The position numbers and the translations under genes are program-made. This document shows positions 43,117-51,344 of a stretch of 64,000 nucleotides of DNA, piece after piece. The stretch's first letter is position 1; every line of letters starts with the position of its first letter. Below the pieces are notes generated by a model. It worked only from the letters and a program-made list of their open reading frames with translations, was not told where the DNA came from and made no database searches. Origin of the DNA: Bradyrhizobium sp. RP6 (GTDB lineage: Bacteria > Pseudomonadota > Alphaproteobacteria > Rhizobiales > Xanthobacteraceae); the NCBI RefSeq assembly GCF_003837805.1, contig NZ_RQIT01000024.1:1-64000 (forward strand). Direction: 5' to 3'.

Positions 43117-44610
43117 CTAGAACCGCGGCAAATCCGGGAACGCCAGCTTGCCGGCATGTACATGCATGCGGCCGAGCTCGGCGCAGCGGTGCAGGGTCGG
43201 AAACACCTTTCCGGGATTGAGCAGGCCCTGCGAATCGAAGGCGCATTTCAGCCGCTGCTGCTGGTTGAGGTCGATCTCGCTGAACATGTCGGGCATCAGG
43301 TCGCGCTTCTCGATGCCGACGCCGTGCTCGCCGGTGAGCACGCCGCCGAACTCCACGCAGGCGCGCAGGATGTCGGCGCCGAACGCTTCGGCGCGCTCGA
43401 TCTCGCCGGGCTTGTTGGCATCGTAGAGGATCAGCGGATGCAGATTGCCGTCGCCGGCGTGGAACACGTTGGCGCAGCCGAGCTGATATTTTTCCGAGAG
43501 CTCGCGGATGCGGGCGAGCGCCTTCGGCAGCGCGCCGCGCGGGATCGTGCCGTCCATGCAGAGATAGTCGGGCGAGATGCGGCCGACGGCCGGAAACGCG
43601 GCCTTGCGGCCGGCCCAGAACAGATTGCGCTCGGCCTCCGAGGTCGAGATCTGGCAACTGGTCGAGCCGCAGGCATTGGCGATGGTCTCGACGCGCGTGA
43701 TCAGCTCGTCGACCTCGATCTTGGGCCCGTCGAGCTCGATGATCAGCAGTGCCTCTACGTCGAGCGGATAGCCGGCATGGACGAAGGCCTCCGCGGCGTG
43801 GATCGCGGGCTTGTCCATCATCTCCATGCCGCCCGGAATGATCCCCGCGCCGATGATGCGCGCCACGCATTCGCCGGCCGCCTCGACTTGCGCAAAGCCG
43901 ACCATCAGCGCGCGCGCCGTCTCCGGCTTTTGCAGGATGCGCACCGTGATCTCGGTGATGACGCCGAGCAGGCCCTCGGAACCGGTGATGACGCCCATCA
44001 GGTCGTAGCCGGAATTTTCCGCCGACTTGCCGCCGATGCGCAGGATCTCGCCGCTCATCAGCACGATCTCGCAACCGAGCACGTTGTTGGTGGTCATGCC
44101 GTATTTGAGACAGTGCACGCCGCCGGAATTCTCGGCGACATTGCCGCCGATCGAGCAGGCGATCTGGGAGGACGGATCGGGCGCATAATAGAAGCCGGCA
44201 TGCGCGACCGCCTGGCTGATCGCAAGGTTGGTGACGCCGGGCTCGGTGACGACGACGCGGTTATCGAAATCGATCTCGCGAATGCGCTTGAACTTGCCGA
44301 GCCCCAGCAGCACGCCGTCTTCGAGCGGCAGTGCGCCGCCGGACAGCGAGGTGCCGGAGCCGCGCGGCACGACCTTGATGCCTTGTGCAGCACAATATTT
44401 CAGGACCAGCGAGACCTGCTCCGTCGTGTCGGGCAGCACCACGACCATCGGCGGCTGCCGGTAGGCGGTCAGCCCGTCGGATTCATACGCCCGCATCTCG
44501 GCTGCACTGTCGATCACGCCCTCGCCGGGCACGATTGCGCGCAACGCAGCAATGATCTCCGCGCGGCGCGCGAGCACCGCCTGGTCGCTCGCAGGCATCA
44601 TGATGGCCAT
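43117..44610 (-). CDS. glcD: Glycolate oxidase subunit GlcD (FAD-linked)
   Basis: 497 residues. The FAD-binding domain has KVVPRGSGTSLSGGALPLEDGVLLGLG and IGGNVAENSGGVHCLKYG. The C-terminal oxidase domain has CANVFHAGDGNLHPLILYD and GGVLTGEHGVGIEKRDLM. It oxidises glycolate (or D-lactate) to glyoxylate (or pyruvate) with GlcE and GlcF. Start 44610 follows GGAAGGATATG; an upstream in-frame start at 44661 is less likely. It is divergent from the cytochrome c gene at 44871. Confidence 0.96.
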   Translation of the reverse strand: MAIMMPASDQAVLARRAEIIAALRAIVPGEGVIDSAAEMRAYESDGLTAYRQPPMVVVLPDTTEQVSLVLKYCAAQGIKVVPRGSGTSLSGGALPLEDGVLLGLGKFKRIREIDFDNRVVVTEPGVTNLAISQAVAHAGFYYAPDPSSQIACSIGGNVAENSGGVHCLKYGMTTNNVLGCEIVLMSGEILRIGGKSAENSGYDLMGVITGSEGLLGVITEITVRILQKPETARALMVGFAQVEAAGECVARIIGAGIIPGGMEMMDKPAIHAAEAFVHAGYPLDVEALLIIELDGPKIEVDELITRVETIANACGSTSCQISTSEAERNLFWAGRKAAFPAVGRISPDYLCMDGTIPRGALPKALARIRELSEKYQLGCANVFHAGDGNLHPLILYDANKPGEIERAEAFGADILRACVEFGGVLTGEHGVGIEKRDLMPDMFSEIDLNQQQRLKCAFDSQGLLNPGKVFPTLHRCAELGRMHVHAGKLAFPDLPRF

Positions 44611-44786
44611 CACATATCCTTCCGGCTCGTAACCCAAGATCAATTTGTCGCGGCAAATCAATCACGTCCACGCCTGTTTGTGTAGGCCATCCGAAAGTCG
44701 GATCGACGGTGTTCCGCGAGTTCGCTCTGGGACAAGTAGGAAATCGTGAAACCTGTCATGGTTTGATGGCTTGTCCAAGCCGAGCA

Positions 44787-44808
44787 GGCCTGCCAAAACC
44801 GGCAGGCC
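44787..44808. promoter_or_regulatory. Inverted repeat in the glcD / cytochrome c divergent region
   Basis: GGCCTGCC (44787-44794), a 6-nt loop, then GGCAGGCC (44801-44808). This perfect 8-bp stem lies 62 bp upstream of the cytochrome c start and 176 bp upstream of glcD. It may be an operator for one of the two divergent units or a chance palindrome. Confidence 0.35.
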
Positions 44809-44870
44809 GGCGATTGTCGATCAGGCAAGAGACTGACCAGACCCACCAGGGAAGAGACGAAGAGCACCCG

Positions 44871-45266
44871 ATGACAAAACTGACTTTTGGCGCACTGACG
44901 ATCCTCACCGTGATTGCCACCGCACCCGCCGCGATGGCGCAGGATGTAGCGGCCGGCAAGACGTCGTTCAACAAATGCCTGGCCTGCCACGCGATCGGCG
45001 AAGGCGCCAAGAACAAGGTGGGCCCCGAGCTCAACGGCCTCAACGGCCGCAAGTCGGGAACCGCGCCGGACTACAATTATTCGGACGCGAACAAGAATTC
45101 CGGCATCACCTGGGATGAGGCCACGTTCAAGGAATACATCAAGGACCCCAAGGCCAAGATTCCCGGCACCAAGATGGCGTTCGCCGGCATCAAGAACGAG
45201 ACCGAGATCAACAATCTCTGGGCCTTCCTCGCCCAATACGACAAGGACGGGAAGATCAAGCAGTAG
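44871..45266 (+). CDS. Periplasmic class I cytochrome c
   Basis: 131 residues. The signal peptide ends near AMAQD (residue 23). The single heme motif CLACH is at about residues 36-40, and the axial Met is in PGTKMAFAG. The loop GPELNGLNGRKSGTAPDYNYSD is typical of cytochrome c2/c550-type carriers. It carries electrons in the periplasm. ATG 44871 follows a GGGAAGAGACG leader. The divergent glcDEF operon could feed the same respiratory chain (inference). Confidence 0.93.
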   Translation: MTKLTFGALTILTVIATAPAAMAQDVAAGKTSFNKCLACHAIGEGAKNKVGPELNGLNGRKSGTAPDYNYSDANKNSGITWDEATFKEYIKDPKAKIPGTKMAFAGIKNETEINNLWAFLAQYDKDGKIKQ

Positions 45267-45307
45267 GCGCGCAAGAGGCGGCCGCCGGAGCTGACGCGTT
45301 TTCATCG

Positions 45308-45330
45308 TGCGAAGTGGTATCCACTTCGCA
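45308..45330. terminator. Hairpin between converging genes
   Basis: A perfect 10-bp stem TGCGAAGTGG / CCACTTCGCA with a 3-nt loop, between the stops of the cytochrome c gene and the converging hydrolase gene. It lacks a T run, so it may work as a bidirectional or Rho-assisted end, or be a small intergenic palindrome. Confidence 0.45.
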
Positions 45331-45340
45331 TGAGAGCGCC

Positions 45341-46297
45341 TTAATCGGCGGCCGCCTGCGCCGGGACGATCCTGCCGATCATCGTCTCGATCTCCGCCTT
45401 CACGAGATCCGGCACGGCATTCTGCACCATGTGGCCGAGGTCGGGCAGCACGATCAGCTTCGCATTCCGCACGGTCGCGGCAAAGGGGCGTGCGTGGATG
45501 TCGGTCTTCACAGTCTTGTCGGGCTCGCCGGCGATGATCGTGACCGGCGCCTTTATCTCGCCATAGCGCGCGACTTGCGCGGCCACCGCTTCCTTCAGCG
45601 TCACCAGATCATGGGCGTTGGCGATGAACTCGCGCGGACGCAACAGCAACGGCGTCGCGGAGTCCTTGACGAAACCATCCGGCATGATCTGCGGCAGGAA
45701 GACGTTGCGCGCGCCGGATTCAGCGAGGGCGTAACCGAGTGGCAGCGTGATGGTGTAGGCGAGCAGCGGACCGATCACGGGCGTTGCGATGATCTCGTTG
45801 TAGCGGCCGACGCCGCCGCGCCAGGGATGAGTGACGGGCGCGAGCATGACGAGACCGGCAACGCGGTGCGGATGATCGAGCGCGATTCGCGCGCCGAGTG
45901 CGCCGCTCCAGGAATGCACCACGAAAACCGCGCGATGGATTCCGAGCTTATGAAGCGCCTCATCGATCATCCGCGCCTGGATTTGCGGCGTCGAATCCTG
46001 CCGCCGCGCACGGTGGCTCCAGCCATGGCCCGGGCGGTCGATCAGAATCACGCGACGGTCTCCGGCGAGGATGTCGCCGAGCGGCCGCCGCATCGCTTCG
46101 AGATTGGAGCTCGCGCCGTGCAGCATCACGATCGGAAGACCCGAATCGCGTGGGCCGATGTCGACGACATGAAGGGTCGCGCCGTCGACCTCGACCATCC
46201 GGCCCTGCGGTGGAAAGGTGCGTTGCACGGCGACGATTCCCGCCTGCGTGACCAGCGCCAGCAGAACCAGCGCCGTCACGACTGACATTACGATCAT
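45341..46297 (-). CDS. Alpha/beta hydrolase
   Basis: About 318 residues with an N-terminal membrane helix (MSVVTALVLLALVTQAGIVA) that may anchor it in the periplasm. Catalytic features are the oxyanion strand VMLHGASSNL, the nucleophile elbow VVHSWSGALGA, an acid in IAGEPDKTVKTD and the His in LPDLGHMVQ. Substrate unknown. The start is uncertain: ATG 46297, ATG 46288 or an upstream GTG are possible, none with a clear ribosome-binding site, and the open frame reaches 46465. Confidence 0.85.
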   Translation of the reverse strand: MIVMSVVTALVLLALVTQAGIVAVQRTFPPQGRMVEVDGATLHVVDIGPRDSGLPIVMLHGASSNLEAMRRPLGDILAGDRRVILIDRPGHGWSHRARRQDSTPQIQARMIDEALHKLGIHRAVFVVHSWSGALGARIALDHPHRVAGLVMLAPVTHPWRGGVGRYNEIIATPVIGPLLAYTITLPLGYALAESGARNVFLPQIMPDGFVKDSATPLLLRPREFIANAHDLVTLKEAVAAQVARYGEIKAPVTIIAGEPDKTVKTDIHARPFAATVRNAKLIVLPDLGHMVQNAVPDLVKAEIETMIGRIVPAQAAAD

Positions 46298-46625
46298 GGG
46301 GAGAATCCGGGCGATCCTGGGCACAGGGCAGTTACGGGTCTGATCGGGCGGCAGTTTCGCCGTCGGCCTGGCGAGCTTCCACTGATAATCCAGGGGCTGT
46401 GGATATGTGCATAATTGCAGAACGGAAAATTCAATGAAATCAAGGATCTTCTGCTGCACGCACAAGCCCCCGGGACAGCTTCATGCGGCCGTCATCACGG
46501 CTTCCATATAATCGCCATGGTCGGTTCCGCCATCTAGGCGCGGGTGGGTGCCGATCCTTCTCGCAATCTCACGCGATGCGGGAAAGGCCGGCAGGATTTG
46601 TCCTGGTTTGAACCGGAGAATTTCA
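46298..46625. other. Intergenic region upstream of the hydrolase gene
   Basis: 328 bp between the minus-strand hydrolase gene and a small plus-strand gene. Part of it reads openly on the minus strand (46481-46720) with a protein-like segment (SREIARRIGTHPRLDGG), but without start signals. I cannot say whether this is a decayed gene. No repeat is seen. Confidence 0.4.
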
Positions 46626-46808
46626 ATGAGCTTCAGATCGAACGATACTGCGATCGACGAGATCGTCGCGAGCTGCAACGGCGACCTGCGCGGTGCCGTG
46701 CGGGCGCTGCTCCTGATCAACGAACATCTCGAGACCGAGCTTGCAAAGGCTTACGCCGCAGCCGCCGACCGCGGCCTCGTCGAGCGCGGCAGCAGCGTCC
46801 TGCATTGA
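46626..46808 (+). CDS. Small conserved-type helical protein
   Basis: A 60-residue protein (MSFRSNDTAIDEIVASCNGD, then LRGAVRALLLINEHLETELAKAYA), predicted to be two amphipathic helices with one Cys. Start 46626 has a CCGGAGAATT site; an in-frame ATG at 46548 is less likely. Composition and the clear ribosome-binding site support a real gene. Function unknown. Confidence 0.6.
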   Translation: MSFRSNDTAIDEIVASCNGDLRGAVRALLLINEHLETELAKAYAAAADRGLVERGSSVLH

Positions 46809-46815
46809 GCGCAGT

Positions 46816-47076
46816 CTAGTTCGGACCGCCTTCCGCTTTCTCATCCTCGGGCGTGACAGCGGGACAGGCGCGGATCGTCGAACGGGCAAGCTTGGCATCG
46901 GCCATGGACTTGTAGGGACCGTCACCGAACCAGATATCGCCGATGATCACGGGATTGCTGGTCACGATGTTGCATTTTCCGGTGGCGCGGTTGCCGACCA
47001 CCCAGAACAGTCCGTCGGCGAAGCTCACCGCCCCCGACGCGAGCAGCAATATGGCTGCGAGTACCAAACGCTTCAT
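46816..47076 (-). CDS. Small periplasmic hypothetical protein
   Basis: 86 residues with a signal peptide (MKRLVLAAILLLASGAVSF, cleavage near SFADG). The mature part begins with a compact domain (LFWVVGNRATGKCNIVTSN, then GDIWFGDGPYKSMADAKLA and a final Cys in IRACPAV), with two cysteines that could pair. Start 47076 follows GGCAGGAGCG. No function known. Converges with the 60-residue gene, 7 bp apart. Confidence 0.7.
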   Translation of the reverse strand: MKRLVLAAILLLASGAVSFADGLFWVVGNRATGKCNIVTSNPVIIGDIWFGDGPYKSMADAKLARSTIRACPAVTPEDEKAEGGPN

Positions 47077-47249
47077 GGCTTTCGCTCCTGCCATTCAGGT
47101 AGGCCTGCAGCAGGTCCCGCAATAGCCCTCGCGACGCCCCGCTTCGGATCGTGGTTAATCCGGACACGCCGCAACCGCTCGGCAATTGATCAACTTGTCC
47201 CTATTGGCTTGAGCACGATCAACCGCTGCACACCCTTTGCGGCTCACGC

Positions 47250-47882
47250 CTAGATGTCGCGACCTTCGACTTTCTCTGTCAGCGCCTTGACCTGATCGGG
47301 TATCTTTTCGAGGTGCGGATTGACGGCGAGCGCCTTGCGATAGGCATCAAGCGCGCGCTTCTCGTCGCCGACCTCCTGCATGATCATGCCGAGCCCGGCG
47401 AGCGCGCCGAAATGGCGCGGCTCCCGGATCAGCACTTGCTGGATATCCGCGAGAGAGCGGCCATAGTCGTTCTGCATGTAATAGAGCGTCGCCCGCCGAT
47501 TCCAAGCCTCGATGTAATCGGGCCTGAGCTTGATGACCGAATCCAGCAGCTTGATCGCGACATCGATCTTTTTCGCATCGACGGCGGTCTTGGCGCGCGA
47601 CATCAGAAGCGCCGCGGTGTCGCTCGGGGTCTGGAGCCAGATCGCCCAGATCCGCGCCTCGACATGCTTGGCGCTGACCTCGTCGGGAGCGGCCTTCAGT
47701 GCGCCGAACAGGAAATCGAGATTCTTGCTGCGATCGACCTTGGGCAGCTTGGCCGGCGCTTCGGGCAGCTTCTTCTGTTTGGCCGGAGGCTCAATCTGCT
47801 GCGCCAAGGCCGGAGCCGGGCCGGCGGCTCCCAGCACGAGGGCCAGACCGAGGATGCGCGCAAAGGGGAATCTGTCTGCCAT
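47250..47882 (-). CDS. Periplasmic tetratricopeptide-repeat protein
   Basis: 210 residues. The signal peptide is cleaved near PALAQQ (residue 28), followed by a Pro/Lys-rich linker. TPR-like helices run from about 60 to 200 (KKIDVAIKLLDSVIKLRPDY, EAWNRRATLYYMQNDYGRSL, RHFGALAGLGMIMQEVGDEK). It is probably a scaffold or binding protein in the periplasm. No partner is evident from its neighbours. Confidence 0.88.
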   Translation of the reverse strand: MADRFPFARILGLALVLGAAGPAPALAQQIEPPAKQKKLPEAPAKLPKVDRSKNLDFLFGALKAAPDEVSAKHVEARIWAIWLQTPSDTAALLMSRAKTAVDAKKIDVAIKLLDSVIKLRPDYIEAWNRRATLYYMQNDYGRSLADIQQVLIREPRHFGALAGLGMIMQEVGDEKRALDAYRKALAVNPHLEKIPDQVKALTEKVEGRDI

Positions 47883-47988
47883 GATGAAAGTCTAAACGCG
47901 CAAAGCCGCCCTTGCAAAGCAAAGGCGGCGTCAAACTCGTGTGAGCCGTGATCTTGCGGGGCGCGCGAAGGCGTCCGGCCGGGCGAGA

Positions 47989-48114
47989 TCAGCCCTGCCG
48001 TGCCTTGAAGCGGCGCTGCACCTTGTTGATCACATAGACCCGGCCCTTGCGGCGGACCAGGCGGTTGGCGCGATGGCGACCGCGCAGCGATTTCAGCGAG
48101 TTACGGACCTTCAT
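47989..48114 (-). CDS. rpmJ: 50S ribosomal protein L36 (zinc-free type)
   Basis: 41 residues: MKVRNSLKSLRGRHRANRLV followed by a conserved RRKGRVYVINKVQRRFKARQG-like end. This is the alphaproteobacterial L36 that lacks the four zinc-binding Cys/His residues of the C+ form. It is a structural part of the large ribosomal subunit. The ATG at 48114 gives the exact family length. Confidence 0.96.
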   Translation of the reverse strand: MKVRNSLKSLRGRHRANRLVRRKGRVYVINKVQRRFKARQG

Positions 48115-48419
48115 GGCAGAATCCTGAACGTTCGAAAGGCCGTGTTCGGCACTACCGTTTCGGCACGCGCGAATGTGGCAAAATGAGATTTTTCCCGCTG
48201 GCGGACCGACCGCCCGGGACGGGGCGGTTCTTAAGGCATGGCGGGCGGTGATGTCAATGTTAACCGCCCCGTTCCGGGCCAGCAAAATCGTGAGAACAAC
48301 CCCATGCACAGTAGAAGCGGCCGGATCGGCCCGATCCGCCCGACCGGTCACTTGCGGCAGCGCCTTGCCAATTTCGTTATATCATATAATCAATTCGGCA
48401 ACCCGTCGGGAGGAAACCC
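48115..48419. other. Divergent leader between rpmJ and the amidohydrolase gene
   Basis: 305 bp with no gene. It holds the rpmJ promoter side, an inverted repeat GGGCGGT-N13-ACCGCCC (48243-48269), and the AT-rich palindrome described at 48377-48389 just before the amidohydrolase gene. Confidence 0.5.
48377..48389. promoter_or_regulatory. AT-rich palindrome before the amidohydrolase gene
   Basis: TTATAT-C-ATATAA, a perfect 13-bp palindrome, lies 31 bp upstream of the start codon in an otherwise GC-rich region. It is suited to a GntR- or MarR-type repressor overlapping the promoter. It resembles in style, but not sequence, the palindromes at 7521-7550. Confidence 0.5.
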
Positions 48420-49304
48420 ATGCCGAAACTGAAGCTGCCTGATATCGACAATGTCGTCGCGATCGACATCCACACCCATGCCGAGGAGCCCTGCGGCTGC
48501 CATCCCGACGATGGCTATGACGATTTCCAGGCGCAGATGGCCGAGTACTTCAAGTCGCCGAACAAGCACCCGCCGACCGTACCGGAGACCGCGGCCTACT
48601 ACCGCTCCAAGAACATCGCTGCCGTCATCTTCCCGGTCGACGCCGAGCGCGAGACCGGCTTCCGCCGCTACAACAATTACGAGATGCTGGAAGTCGCCTC
48701 CGAGCATCTCGACGTCCTCATCCCCTTCGTCTCGATCGACCCGCACAAGGGCAAGCTCGGCGCGCGCGAGGCGCGCAAGCTGATCGAGGAATACGGCGTG
48801 CGCGGCTTCAAATTCCACCCGACCATGCAGGGCTTCTACGCCAACGACCGCATGGCCTATCCGCTCTATGAAGAGATCAACAATGGCGGTGCGATCGCGC
48901 TGTTTCACACCGGCCAGACCGGCGTCGGCTCGGGCATGCCCGGCGGCATGGGCATGCGGCTGAAATATTCCAACCCGATGTACATGGACGACGTCGCGGC
49001 CGATTTCCCCGACCTCAAGATCATCCTCGCCCACCCCTCCTTCCCCTGGCAGGAGGAGGCGCTGTCGGTCGCGACCCACAAGCCGAACGTCTATATCGAC
49101 CTCTCCGGCTGGTCGCCGAAATATTTCCCGCCGATCCTGGTGCGCTACATCAACTCGATCCTGCAGGACAAGATGCTGTTCGGCTCGGACTGGCCGGTGA
49201 TCACACCGGACCGCTGGCTGTCCGACTTCGCCAAGATCGACATCCGCGACGAGATCCGGCCGAAGGTGCTGAAGGCGAACGCGAGAAAGCTGCTGGGGAT
49301 CTGA
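48420..49304 (+). CDS. Amidohydrolase family protein (ACMSD-like)
   Basis: 294 residues, amidohydrolase_2 (TIM-barrel) type. Metal-site features are the N-terminal AIDIHTHAEEP (HxH), GFKFHPTMQGFYAND, the ALFHTG strand, ILAHPSFPWQEE, and the final LFGSDWPVITP (Asp). The group includes aminocarboxymuconate-semialdehyde decarboxylase and gamma-resorcylate or related decarboxylases, so a decarboxylase or hydrolase of aromatic metabolites is likely. A strong GGGAGGAAA site precedes ATG 48420, and an AT-rich palindrome sits before it. Confidence 0.92.
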   Translation: MPKLKLPDIDNVVAIDIHTHAEEPCGCHPDDGYDDFQAQMAEYFKSPNKHPPTVPETAAYYRSKNIAAVIFPVDAERETGFRRYNNYEMLEVASEHLDVLIPFVSIDPHKGKLGAREARKLIEEYGVRGFKFHPTMQGFYANDRMAYPLYEEINNGGAIALFHTGQTGVGSGMPGGMGMRLKYSNPMYMDDVAADFPDLKIILAHPSFPWQEEALSVATHKPNVYIDLSGWSPKYFPPILVRYINSILQDKMLFGSDWPVITPDRWLSDFAKIDIRDEIRPKVLKANARKLLGI

Positions 49305-49371
49305 GCGCGATAGGCTGACGTCGGATCGAACTCGGAGAGTAGCGCCCCTCTCCGTTCCCTCCCCTTGTGGG

Positions 49372-49421
49372 TGTTCAGACCGGGGACATGGTGGACAGGT
49401 GTTCGGAGACATCGTGGACAC
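49372..49421. mobile_element. Possible insertion-sequence end remnant
   Basis: Two imperfect direct copies of a TGTTC-GGGGACATGGTGGACA-like motif (49372-49398 and 49400-49421) lie in the 218-bp gap between converging genes. Such repeated GGxGACATxGTGGACA units resemble transposase-binding sites at ends of IS481/IS3-like elements. No transposase gene is nearby, so this would be a solo end. The call is tentative. Confidence 0.3.
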
Positions 49422-49522
49422 TTTCGAGCGTTCCGTCGAGGCGCGCGCAGCGCGTCTCACTCCTCACGCCTTCGAAGGAGCATCGAGGGCTTCGATCGAA
49501 CGACCGAAGCCCTCATGCTCAC

Positions 49523-50257
49523 TCAGACCTGCGCCAGGCCTCCATCGACAAAGACCTCGCCGCCCGTCATGAAGCTGCTGTCCGAGGACGCCAGGAACGC
49601 GGCCACGGCGCCGGTCTCGCTCGGATCGCCTACGCGCCCGATGGGGGTCGAGCTGCCGAGTGCATCAAATGCTTCCTCGCCCACGACCTCCAGAGCCAGC
49701 TCAGTCTTGGTCGGCCCCGGCGACAGCACATTGACGCGGATGCCCGTGCCGCGCAGGTCCAGCGCCCAGCTGCGCGCCAGATTGCGGATCGCGGCCTTGG
49801 TCGCGCTGTAGATGCTGAATTGCGGCGTCCCCATCACGCCCGTGCTCGATCCCGTCAGGATGATCGACGATCCCCTCCGCATCAGCGGCAGGGCTTTCTG
49901 CACCGTGAACACCAGCCCTTTCACATTGACGTCGAAGATATGATCGTAGTGCTCGACCGTGATCTCGCCGAGCGGGGCAAACAACCCGGTCCCGGCGTTG
50001 GCGAACAGAATGTCGAGCCCGCCCCGTTCCGCCTTCACCGTCTCATACAGCCGGTCGAGGTCGGCCAGATCCGTCACCGAGCCCCTGACGGCTCGCGCCG
50101 ACGATCCGAGCTTCGCCACGGCGGCGTCGAGCGGCTCCTGCCGCCGTCCGAACAGATAGACGAACGCGCCTTCGTCGACGAACCGTTTCGCAGCGCCAAA
50201 TCCGATGCCCGTGCCGCCGCCGGTCACCACCGCCGTCTTGCCTTGTAGTCTGCTCAT
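49523..50257 (-). CDS. SDR-family oxidoreductase
   Basis: 244 residues, classical short-chain dehydrogenase. The cofactor motif TGGGTGIG is at about 12-19, FANAG at about 85-89, the catalytic Ser in ILTGSSTGVMG and the YSATK tetrad Tyr/Lys at about 149-153, and the SPGPTKTEL end. An Arg pair after beta-2 (FGRRQE) suggests NADP(H) use. Start 50257 has GAAGGAGC upstream. It is divergently paired with an HxlR regulator gene, which probably controls it. Confidence 0.94.
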   Translation of the reverse strand: MSRLQGKTAVVTGGGTGIGFGAAKRFVDEGAFVYLFGRRQEPLDAAVAKLGSSARAVRGSVTDLADLDRLYETVKAERGGLDILFANAGTGLFAPLGEITVEHYDHIFDVNVKGLVFTVQKALPLMRRGSSIILTGSSTGVMGTPQFSIYSATKAAIRNLARSWALDLRGTGIRVNVLSPGPTKTELALEVVGEEAFDALGSSTPIGRVGDPSETGAVAAFLASSDSSFMTGGEVFVDGGLAQV

Positions 50258-50311
50258 GATGTGCTCCTTCACTAGGGTTGCACTAAGCTGGCGGCCTACC
50301 CACCTATCGAC

Positions 50312-50336
50312 AAGTATGCACCTTTTGGTAAGTACC
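50312..50336. promoter_or_regulatory. Probable HxlR operator between divergent SDR and regulator genes
   Basis: GTATGCACC, tttt, GGTAAGTAC (50314-50335), an imperfect inverted repeat with matching outer bases. It lies 6 bp before the regulator start and 57 bp before the SDR start. HxlR proteins often bind such GTAC-rich inverted repeats between divergent target and regulator genes. Confidence 0.6.
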
Positions 50337-50341
50337 CAAAA

Positions 50342-50788
50342 ATGTCATCAGATCGTTCGGACCCCATCTCCCCGCCGGCGCAGGCTCAAGCAGACGTCCA
50401 GAGCTGCACGCCGACGTTGCCCGGCTTCACCTGCGGCCTAGATGCGACCCTGCGGGTCGTCGCCGGCAAGTGGAAGCCGCTGATCCTCTACTTCCTCGCC
50501 CAGGACGGCGCGACCCGCTACGGCGAGCTCCGGCGCGCCATCCGCGACGTCAGCGACAAGGTGCTGATCCAGCAACTCAAGGAGCTGGAGGCCGACGGTC
50601 TCGTGAAGCGGACCGACTACAAGGAGGTGCCGCCGCGGGTGGACTATAACCTCACGCCTTTGGGCCAGAGCCTCGCCCAAGCTCTCGTGCCGCTCTGCAC
50701 GTGGGGCACCGAGCACATGGCGGAGGTCAGCCAGGTGTTCGCCGAGCGGGCCACCTGGACGCGGCGAGAACGTCAGCCGACCGTCTAG
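50342..50788 (+). CDS. HxlR-family winged-helix transcriptional regulator
   Basis: 148 residues. The HxlR domain spans about 30-120: TCGLDATLRVVAGKWKPLIL, RYGELRRAIRDVSDKVLIQQ, LKELEADGLVKRTDYKEVPP, RVDYNLTPLGQSL. Two cysteines near the N-terminus (QSCTPTLPGFTC) could sense electrophiles or redox state, as in some HxlR/YodB members (inference). Divergent from the SDR gene, which is its probable target. Confidence 0.93.
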   Translation: MSSDRSDPISPPAQAQADVQSCTPTLPGFTCGLDATLRVVAGKWKPLILYFLAQDGATRYGELRRAIRDVSDKVLIQQLKELEADGLVKRTDYKEVPPRVDYNLTPLGQSLAQALVPLCTWGTEHMAEVSQVFAERATWTRRERQPTV

Positions 50789-51017
50789 CTTGCGCTGCTC
50801 GTCGTCCGAGGTCTGCTCCGCCCCCGATCGCAGCGCGTTGGCGTAACTCGCCTTGAGTCCGGCTCGAGCCAAAAGCGGACGTTTAGTCGTTAGGTCAGGC
50901 AGGTCCCGAGCCAATCCTTGTCTGATCACCAGCCCTTTTGAAAATAGCGATCGTGACCACGAACGTTGGGAAAAGTGACGCGTTGAGCGGGATAGGGCAC
51001 CGCATTGGAGAAGAAGC

Positions 51018-51344
51018 ATGCGAACCGTAACTCTCGCGATGATTGTAGTTGCCGCAAGCGCAATTGCCTTCCAGGCAACAGCGCAACAGCAAGCCGCGCC
51101 TAGTGAGCAAACCAAGGACGAGATGCGCACTGACGTAGACAAAGGGCTCAAGACGAGCGAGCCCAACGAGCAGATGCAGCGCGACGCGGATAAAGGGACC
51201 AAGACACGCAATTCAGGCGCGTCCGGATACGTTGCCGACCAAGACAAGCCGGGCGCCTCTGCGCATCCCCCGGGCCAACCGGGGAGTGAACAGACGACTG
51301 GTTCTGGCAGCCAGACTGGCCCTTCGAAACAAGGCCGGCAGTAA
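51018..51344 (+). CDS. Small secreted hydrophilic protein
   Basis: 108 residues. The signal peptide (MRTVTLAMIVVAASAIAF) is cleaved near ATAQQ. The mature protein is charged, Gln/Lys/Asp-rich with a repeated DKGxKT pattern (DVDKGLKTSEP, DADKGTKTRNS) and a Gly/Ser/Gln end, so it is likely disordered. Start 51018 follows GGAGAAGAAG. No family is known to me. Confidence 0.65.
   Translation: MRTVTLAMIVVAASAIAFQATAQQQAAPSEQTKDEMRTDVDKGLKTSEPNEQMQRDADKGTKTRNSGASGYVADQDKPGASAHPPGQPGSEQTTGSGSQTGPSKQGRQ

Noticed and set aside
46481..46720. 79-codon minus-strand frame with a protein-like end (SREIARRIGTHPRLDGG)
   Set aside because: No start signal, overlaps the better-supported 60-residue plus-strand gene, and no family recognised.
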